Shown here: piece by piece, positions 58,105 to 64,000 of the stretch
Layout: every line of letters starts with the position of its first letter
Numbering within the stretch: the first letter of the stretch is position 1
The notes under the pieces: model-generated
Databases searched by the model: none
Seen by the model: only the letters and a program-made list of their open reading frames with translations
Told to the model about the DNA's origin: nothing
Program-made: the position numbers and the translations under genes
Assembly (NCBI GenBank): GCA_031761405.1
Contig: JASEVX010000008.1
Span: 72,394,723-72,458,722, forward strand
Origin: Serripes groenlandicus
Taxonomy: Eukaryota; Mollusca; Bivalvia; Cardiida; Cardiidae
Direction of reading: 5' to 3'
Length of the DNA: 64,000 nucleotides

Positions 58105-59658
58105 TTGCAAAAGCACAAATACATTTTTTCTACAGGAGAAGAGGATATTGGATTTTGTGACAAAATTAAACATAGAATTGACCTATTAGATGAAACACCA
58201 TTTAAGCAGTCAACCAGACGAATCCCCCCTGCCATGATTTCTGAAGTAAGGGCACATCTGGAAAACTTATTATCAACAGGAATTATAAGAAAATCAAAGT
58301 CTCCCTGGTCATCTAATGTTGTTCTTGATAGAAAGAAAAACGGAAAGCTCCGTATGTGTTTGGGTTATCGAATGCTCAACAAAAGAAGTGTCAAAGATGC
58401 GTATGCGTTACCCAAAATAGAGGAGATATTTGATTTGTTGCAAGGAAGCAAAGTTTTCTCAACCATCGATATGAAATCAGGCTATCATCAAGTTGAAGTT
58501 GAAGAATGTCACAAAGAGAGAACAGCCTTCAGTGTATCGAATTTAGGTTTCTATGAATATGTCAAAATGCCTTATGGATTAAGTAACGCACCTGCAACCT
58601 ACCAAAGACTAATGGAGGAATGCCTTGACGACTACAACATGTCAATATGCGTTATATACCTAGATGACTTGATAGTTTTCGCCGACAGTTTTGAAGAACA
58701 TCTCCACAGACTTGATCTAGTTTTGACCAGACTCAAAGATTGCAATTTAAAGTTGTCACCAGAAAAATGTGTTTTCATTCAAGAAAAAGTGCATTTTCTT
58801 GGACACATTGTAAATGAAAATAGAGTAGAGACAGATTCAGCTAAGATAGAAAAGATTAAAAATTGGCCAACTCCATCAAAATCCGACGAATTGAGATCCT
58901 TTTTGGCATTTTGTGGATACTATCGGCGTTTTATTAAAGATTTCAGTAAGATAACAAGACCCTTAGCTGATCTCCTACCACCAACCTGCTCAAAGAAGAT
59001 GAAGAAAACACCAATAAAACAGTGGATATGGACAGAAAATCAACAGACAATATTTGAAAACCTAAAGGAAATTCTAACCAGACCACCAATTTTAGCATAT
59101 CCAGATTTTTCAAAACCATTTGAGCTTCACACTGACGCATCTGGAACAGGATTAGGAGCTGTACTTAACCAATCTGATGGAAAATTGAAAAGAGTTATTG
59201 CCTATGCAAGTAGAGCATTAACAAAGTCAGAGAAGAATTACAGGGCGTACAAGTTGGAATTTCTCGCTCTGAAATGGGCTGTGACAGAAAAGTTTTCAGA
59301 TTATCTCGCTATCAACCATTTCTCAGTACTTACCGACAATAATCCACTAACATATGTATTGGCCAGTGCTAAACTAGATGCGACAGGACAAAGATGGGCA
59401 TCAGCATTAGGAGAGTACAATTTTGACATACATTACCGATCTGGACTTAACAATGGAGATGCAGATGCATTGTCAAGATACCCACATGAAAGAAGAAAAG
59501 AAGAACAGCAAGAAAGTGTTAGAATAAAGAACGAGGTAGTCAAAGCCATCTGCAGTAATACCGATACAGAACCACTTATTGAGACAATCTGTACCAATAT
59601 CAACATTATAGAGGCAACAGAAGAACCAAGGATATCCAATGGCACAAGTAGAATTTAG
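58105..59658 (+). CDS. pol: Reverse transcriptase and RNase H part of Pol
   Basis: In the same frame as protease, immediately after the TAA. RT blocks in order: RMCLGYRMLN (about 88-97; the usual conserved Asp of D-Y-R is Gly here), FSTIDMKSGYHQV (first catalytic Asp, about 120), MPYGLSNAPATYQRLM (about 155-170) and YLDDLIVF (catalytic pair at 187-188). FLGHIV and FCGYYRRFI mark the thumb/connection. RNase H follows: HTDASGTGLGAVL (Asp 344), EFLALKWAV (Glu), LTDNNPLTYVL (Asp) and GDADALSR at about 452-459. The last ~55 residues are a linker. The frame ends at TAG 59,656-59,658, while the integrase continues from a different frame, so one base has been gained or lost near 59,600-59,640. Confidence 0.88.
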   Translation: MQKHKYIFSTGEEDIGFCDKIKHRIDLLDETPFKQSTRRIPPAMISEVRAHLENLLSTGIIRKSKSPWSSNVVLDRKKNGKLRMCLGYRMLNKRSVKDAYALPKIEEIFDLLQGSKVFSTIDMKSGYHQVEVEECHKERTAFSVSNLGFYEYVKMPYGLSNAPATYQRLMEECLDDYNMSICVIYLDDLIVFADSFEEHLHRLDLVLTRLKDCNLKLSPEKCVFIQEKVHFLGHIVNENRVETDSAKIEKIKNWPTPSKSDELRSFLAFCGYYRRFIKDFSKITRPLADLLPPTCSKKMKKTPIKQWIWTENQQTIFENLKEILTRPPILAYPDFSKPFELHTDASGTGLGAVLNQSDGKLKRVIAYASRALTKSEKNYRAYKLEFLALKWAVTEKFSDYLAINHFSVLTDNNPLTYVLASAKLDATGQRWASALGEYNFDIHYRSGLNNGDADALSRYPHERRKEEQQESVRIKNEVVKAICSNTDTEPLIETICTNINIIEATEEPRISNGTSRI

Positions 59659-60139
59659 AGAATTAAGAAGTAAGCAGAGACAAGATAAAGTTATTGACAG
59701 ATGGAGAATAGCTGTAATGGACAAACATGTGCCAACCAAAAACTTGACCAAAGAAGACTTCATTATGAGGAAGCAATTCAAACACCTGATTTTGAAAAGA
59801 GGAGTAATTTTCAGAAAGATTCAGGAAGAAGAAGAAACTATAGAACAACTTGTGTTACCAGAGTGCTATAGAGAGGATGTCTTGAAAGGACTCCATGATG
59901 ATGTAGGACATCCCGGTAGAGACAGAACAATAAGGCTTTTAAGGGAAATATTTTTTTGGCCCGGTATGACAAGGGATGCAGAAAACTGGACTGAAAGATG
60001 TAATAGATGTATGAGACGAAAGTGTGGATCAGATATCAGAGCACCGTTAGTCAGTATAAATACCAGCTACCCTTTAGAACTTGTCTGTATGGACTATCTT
60101 ACATTAGAACCATCCAAAGGAGGGATTGGAAATATATAG
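59639..60139 (+). CDS. pol: Integrase N-terminal part
   Basis: Frame +1 relative to RT/RNase H. It includes a linker, then the HHCC zinc domain (HDDVGHPGRDRT then ERCNRCMRRK, two His and two Cys) typical of retroelement integrases, and the start of the catalytic core with the first Asp in CMDYLTLEPS. It is cut by an in-frame TAG at 60,137-60,139; the core resumes directly at 60,140 in the same frame. The ATG at 59,639 is probably incidental, as the protein would normally be cleaved from Pol. Confidence 0.83.
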   Translation: MAQVEFRELRSKQRQDKVIDRWRIAVMDKHVPTKNLTKEDFIMRKQFKHLILKRGVIFRKIQEEEETIEQLVLPECYREDVLKGLHDDVGHPGRDRTIRLLREIFFWPGMTRDAENWTERCNRCMRRKCGSDIRAPLVSINTSYPLELVCMDYLTLEPSKGGIGNI

Positions 60140-61675
60140 GTTGTTACAGATCACTTCACAAAGTTTACAATGGCAATCCCTACAAAGAATCAAACAGCAA
60201 AAACAACAGCTGAAGCCTTTTACAACAACTTTATCATTCATTATGGCATTCCTACCAGAATACATGCTGATCAAGGTGCAAACTTTGAATCTAACATAAT
60301 TAAAGAATTATGCCAATTGACCAATATGGAAAAGACTAGAACATCTATTTACCATCCACAAGGAAATGCTGGCCCAGAAAGGTTTAATAGAACTTTACTT
60401 GGAATGCTAGGGACTCTAGAGAATGACCAAAAAGCAGACTGGAAAAGATATATCAATTCCTTGGTATATGCATACAACTGCACACCTCAAAGTTCGACAA
60501 AATATTCACCATTTGAGATTATGTTTGGCAGAAAGCCAAAACTACCAGTTGATTCAATGTTCGAACAAGTGACAGAAAATCAGAATAGAACAACCAAAGA
60601 CTATATAGATGATCTTCAGAACAGAATAGAAGTAACAAAGGAAATAGTTCTGAAACATCTGAAAAAGTCAAAAGAGAGACAAAAAAGCCATTATGATTTG
60701 AAGGCAAAAGCAGTCACTTTATCAATAGGAGACAGAGTGTTGGTTAAAGTTCTTGCATTTGAAGGCAAACACAAGATCCAAGATAGATTCGAAAATGACA
60801 TGTATACTGTTATAGAACAGCCAAACGAGCATATTCCTGTTTATAAGGTTAAAGCAGAAACATCGGGTGCAATAAGAACATTGCATAGGAACCATTTGTT
60901 TCCAATTGGAGATAGGATAGCAGAAAGAACAGAACCACTTCCAAAGAAGAGGATATCTTTGGAGAAGAAGAAAGTTGTGGCCACACAAGAAATTGAGAAA
61001 AGAAACATGCTACAGAAGAAAATAGATGTGAGTGAGTCGAGTGAAGACTCGGATGAAGAAATGATAGGAGGATCAGGAACTAGAATTGTAGACACTACAG
61101 TTATACATGGGGACGCTCATGCTCCTGAAAGATATGGAAGGAAAACTTCGAATATAGAAGTTATAGCTAGGAGAGAGTCAACAAACGACTTAAGTAAGGA
61201 AGACAGAACAGGAACAGAGTTTACAAATGCCCGTGATGGTGAAGAAAGAAGCTTCAGAGACAGTTGGAATGCCTCAGATAATACAGTAAGGACAAATGAT
61301 ATATCTAATGCTCTCGACAGCAATAAAAGAGATATCGAGAATGAAAATTATACAGAAGATGATGGAACAGCAGCAGCTGGACACATAACAGACATACAGA
61401 TAAGAACAGATGAAAAGACAGTGAGCGAAAAGCAATGTCTAGAAAGCAAAAATGGCACAGAAGGAGGAGAGTCCGGAGAAACAGTTACTGAAAGACAAGT
61501 GTTTAGAGTAGAGAATCCAGACGCAATATCTCCCCCAATACCTGCCCCAAGAATATCTCAACGAGAGAAACGAAGACCAGCATGGTTCGATTCGTATCAG
61601 ATGAATCAGGTAGTAGTAAAACCTCATGATTCAAAGTTAGAGGCACTGAATGTTTTAATGTCATCAGGAATTTAG
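60140..61675 (+). CDS. pol: Integrase catalytic core and C-terminal region
   Basis: Continues from the TAG with VVTDHFTKF. The second catalytic Asp is in HADQGANFES and the Glu in HPQGNAGPERFNRTLL, with 35 residues between them, giving D,D(35)E complete. NSLVYAYNC...SPFEIMFGRKPKLP closes the core. SIGDRVLVKVLAFEGKHKIQ...YTVIEQPNEHIPVYKV is the GPY/F-like module. The remaining ~230 residues are acidic, Ser/Thr/Glu-rich and probably disordered, with a Pro-rich motif (ISPPIPAPRISQ) near the end; no chromodomain is seen. An ORF scan starts at ATG 60,170, but this is inside the core. Ends at TAG 61,673-61,675. Confidence 0.85.
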   Translation, partial: VVTDHFTKFTMAIPTKNQTAKTTAEAFYNNFIIHYGIPTRIHADQGANFESNIIKELCQLTNMEKTRTSIYHPQGNAGPERFNRTLLGMLGTLENDQKADWKRYINSLVYAYNCTPQSSTKYSPFEIMFGRKPKLPVDSMFEQVTENQNRTTKDYIDDLQNRIEVTKEIVLKHLKKSKERQKSHYDLKAKAVTLSIGDRVLVKVLAFEGKHKIQDRFENDMYTVIEQPNEHIPVYKVKAETSGAIRTLHRNHLFPIGDRIAERTEPLPKKRISLEKKKVVATQEIEKRNMLQKKIDVSESSEDSDEEMIGGSGTRIVDTTVIHGDAHAPERYGRKTSNIEVIARRESTNDLSKEDRTGTEFTNARDGEERSFRDSWNASDNTVRTNDISNALDSNKRDIENENYTEDDGTAAAGHITDIQIRTDEKTVSEKQCLESKNGTEGGESGETVTERQVFRVENPDAISPPIPAPRISQREKRRPAWFDSYQMNQVVVKPHDSKLEALNVLMSSGI

Positions 61676-62072
61676 GAGCAGATAGATAGAACTGTTGTAT
61701 ATAGTATTTTAGATTCAATAATTAAGTAATTATGTTTTCCTTTCAGAAAAGAGATTTAGTTTTTATAAATAATTTAGTTTTACAGAAGGTCAATGCGTGG
61801 ACGCAATTTATCATGGAAGAGAGGAGTGTTTTGTAAATTTAGATTAACTGAGTTCTGAAATTAATATATTTCTCTTCATGTTTAACTGGAATATATCAAC
61901 TGACATACATTTGTTTATATTTCTGTGACAGGTAATGCTGCTGAAGTTCGAAGTAACAAGTTCGTTTTGCTGAGAATGTCTATTTTGTATATGCACATAT
62001 TGTATACTTATTTTATTTATTACATGACATATTAGACGATTTCGACATGACAATGACGAGACGTCATTTTAT
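61676..62072 (+). other. 3' untranslated region of the retrotransposon
   Basis: About 400 bp without an ORF of note on the plus strand; no envelope-like gene fits here. Confidence 0.6.
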
Positions 62073-62084
62073 AGGCTGGGGAAG
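62073..62084 (+). other. Polypurine tract
   Basis: AGGCTGGGGAAG lies directly before the LTR start (two bases between), the expected place for the plus-strand primer; it is purine-only apart from CT. Confidence 0.65.
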
Positions 62085-62086
62085 TA

Positions 62087-62483
62087 TGTAATAGGGTCAC
62101 TTTTGATGTGACATGTCAAGTTCATATAACTTGTTGAGTTGAGTTCACCTGTCTAAATTCATGCTTATTGCATTGCTCCCGCCAATTCTGGTCACATGAC
62201 AATTTGATTTGGTCAGTCAGTCATTTCCCCTTGTTTGGTTAACACTATATTAGATTGGTAATTTGGAAATGTTGGATTTGGATTGAATTGATAACAGCAA
62301 TAATTGACACGAATAGAATGAGACAGATGTGTGTATGATCATCTAATTCCCTAAATTGGATGATGTTTCTGTACATACATAATAAAATGTATAATGATGA
62401 TTCCGTTCGTTATTGAGATTTAACTGACCCTCGAACAAAGAACCCACAACAGAGGCTACCTGGCCAGAAGGAGCCCTGTTATA
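62087..62483 (+). repeat. Long terminal repeat
   Basis: It starts TGTAATAGGG and ends CCCTGTTATA, imperfect inverted ends. AATAAA (62,381-62,386) is a likely polyadenylation signal; TATATTA near 62,246 may be a TATA-like element. It follows the polypurine tract and precedes a primer-binding-site-like sequence, so both edges are set by context. No second copy lies in the window, so identity between LTRs and age cannot be estimated. Confidence 0.7.
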
Positions 62484-62484
62484 T

Positions 62485-62501
62485 TTTGGCGCCCAATATG
62501 G
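62485..62501 (+). other. Primer-binding-site-like sequence after the LTR
   Basis: TTTGGCGCCCAATATGG. TGGCGCCCAA matches the first ten bases of the tRNA-Lys(1,2)-type site used by several retroviruses. A primer-binding site belongs after a 5' LTR, so its presence after what is the 3' LTR of the Gag-Pol element is unexpected (see findings). Confidence 0.55.
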
Positions 62502-63721
62502 TTTAAGTGAACTACGAACAAGCTTGAAGTTGAGATGTTTAGATGACTACTGCAGTAAACATACCAAGCATGACTGCACAGGATACCCATCATTGGATGT
62601 TTACCCTTTATTGTGACCAGTGCGTATACATAACCGTGGACAGTTATTTTAAATGGAGAGGTGAAGGGCTTGCGGACAGTTCCTTAAATTAGTTTTAAGT
62701 AGGACAATGAAAGGATATTTAGGACTTTGATCAGTGTACATTGTGTAGGAATATAGGATTAGGATAAAGACATGTGTGAGTACACCTTAATTCATGTAAA
62801 GATTACACAATTTGTTGTTTCAGCTGTCAGCCATTAATAAGGAAAAGGATTGTTTATATCTACATGTAATTGATTTAGTAGTGATGTCTGTGTTTGTTTG
62901 AAACAGAGAAATTATTACAAAACAATTGTCTGTTTAAAACATATATTTGCAGTCAGAAACATACTGGCATGGAATCAGCAGATTTAGTTATCTAAAGGTG
63001 TACAAATGCCATTTTACTGATATTTAGTACCATTATATTATACATGTAAACTGTATGGCATTGTGAGAGAACGATTCACATGTTATTACTTAGTGAATCA
63101 AGATCAGACTTTTTCATTGATGGAGTAATATTTTTGTACATGTTGTGTTTATTTGACCTTGACCTTTCTCCTTTGATTTTGATTTAAGCTGGTTCCCGTC
63201 CTTATAACCTTTAACCTTTATATACATCATTTATAGGTTGAAAAAAGATTGGTTTAACAGGTTTGGAGTTGTTTATTCCTTGGTAGATAGATTTTGACCC
63301 TTGAATTTGATTGGTTTAGACATTGACAGACTTGACTTTACTATAACTTACTATTATTTACCCTTGCACAGTATTTACCCTTATATTTTGAATGCATTGT
63401 TATTTTGACTGAACTATTGTTTACATTTTCTCAATATTTACCTTTATTTATAAATCATATTGTTCTTTTGATTACAGATATAGATTAAGCTGACCATAAA
63501 GGCAAAACAGACTGGATGTTATGGAATGACCAGATGTGGTTGTTTCTTGCATACTTTTGATAGAAGAACATAATGATGGGCTTATTAGAAACAGTGTGTA
63601 TGTAAATATTTGTATTTATTATTTTCATGATTCCATTTCTTTGATAGAAAGTGTGTTTTGAAATGCAGCAGAATAGTTGAATAGCTGTTCCATACATGAA
63701 CACTGGTAAAATCTTTTTCTG
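62502..63721. other. Non-coding sequence after the LTR
   Basis: No Gag frame or other supported ORF is present. If the LTR begins a second element, this would be its leader, or foreign DNA after truncation. The 63,160-63,420 part has repeated 'atttacccttat/tttgacc' phrases. Confidence 0.45.
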
Positions 63722-64000
63722 GAGCAGATGACTTTTTACAAACATGCAGCAAATAGCTATAGAAACAATTGTGGGAGAAGATAAATGATCTTAATTTAAT
63801 TTCCTTTTCATCCACCATGTTTTCAAATATACGTGTTTACAAATTATACTTTCATGCTTGAATATCTTTCCAAAATAAGATGTGTTTATAGAAACTGACC
63901 AGAAGATTAGCATATATGAGCCCTGTGTTTAAGCAATTCCTACATACAACAAATCAGTCGCAGAGGACTTTGAAAACATCTAATCAAAAATAAAGAAAAA
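63722..64000. repeat. Hairpin repeat family copies, the last cut by the window edge
   Basis: 63,722-63,835 has CAGATGACTTTTTACAAACATGCAGC and 'aatttccttttcatccaccatgttttcaaat'. 63,926-64,000 has TTCCTACATACAACAAATCAGTCGCAGAGGACTTTGAAAACATCTAATC, the left arm of another copy running off the end. Confidence 0.6.

Larger units (their letters stand above)
56222..62483 (+). mobile_element. Ty3/gypsy-type LTR retrotransposon, 5' LTR not found
   Basis: Gag, protease, RT, RNase H and integrase are in Ty3 order (integrase after RNase H), followed by a ~400-bp 3' untranslated region, a polypurine tract and a ~397-bp LTR. No envelope-like ORF is present. Breaks: TAA between protease and RT (58,102), a frame change at the RNase H/integrase junction (about 59,640) and TAG inside integrase (60,137). 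No sequence matching the 62,087-62,483 LTR occurs upstream of Gag in this window. In bivalves, Ty3-type elements such as Steamer are known; I cannot tell whether this belongs to that lineage. Confidence 0.88.

Noticed and set aside
57410..61718. Numerous minus-strand ORFs of 60-100 codons
   Set aside because: They are shadows of the Gag-Pol frames.

Overview
This window is AT-rich nuclear DNA from an animal, most likely a bivalve mollusc. It has introns with GT/AG borders, long microsatellites and minisatellites, hairpin and foldback repeats, non-LTR and Ty3-type retroelements, and dispersed repeats of the 'AACAAGAGG...CTCACCTGAG' kind that I associate with clam and oyster genomes. The species cannot be named from the sequence. 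I see no bacterial-style gene, CRISPR array, rRNA or convincing tRNA.

Layout. 1-13.7 kb is repeat-rich: hairpin elements, a 29-bp minisatellite, a GACA array with longer-range periodicity, a decayed non-LTR reverse transcriptase (6.78-7.71 kb, minus) and a ~1-kb dispersed repeat. 13,690-23,847 and 24,048-34,278 are two copies of one ~10.2-kb segment either side of 200 Ns. The inner half is identical and the outer half differs mainly by single-base indels, so this is best read as two overlapping contig ends that were not merged, not a biological duplication.

The only host gene I can support lies on the minus strand between about 50 and 15.7 kb, as short exons hard to see in an ORF scan. They are two intact EGF-like exons (49,759-49,935 and 35,333-35,491), one dead EGF exon (46,329-46,459), two tandem transmembrane exons (33,356-33,467 intact; 33,509-33,620 with a stop; both repeated at 22,925-23,036 and 23,078-23,189), and a terminal cytoplasmic-tail exon (15,774-16,605) of three 90-residue repeats, each with a strongly basic cluster. 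Two decayed tail exons lie between. Splice phases agree across all joins (EGF 1-1, TM 1-2, tail 2-stop). The inferred product is a type I single-pass EGF receptor-like protein; the 5' exons with the signal peptide are not in the window or not recognised.

34.6-37.6 and 47.6-52.06 kb are older paralogous blocks, each carrying one EGF exon. Between them lie ~7 kb of minisatellites: a 32-bp unit containing a 12-bp perfect palindrome, a diverged 32-bp block, and a 35-bp unit. 52.08-54.6 kb is a decayed non-LTR element (minus) that interrupts a ~70-bp tandem array and has lost its reverse transcriptase core. 56.2-62.5 kb is a nearly complete Ty3/gypsy-type retrotransposon (plus): Gag with two zinc knuckles, a canonical -1 frameshift heptamer with a downstream stem, protease, RT, RNase H, integrase, polypurine tract and LTR. 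It carries two in-frame stops and one frame change, has no recognisable 5' LTR, and its 3' LTR is followed by a primer-binding-site-like sequence. Gag has no usable ATG unless an upstream exon at 55,081 is spliced on.
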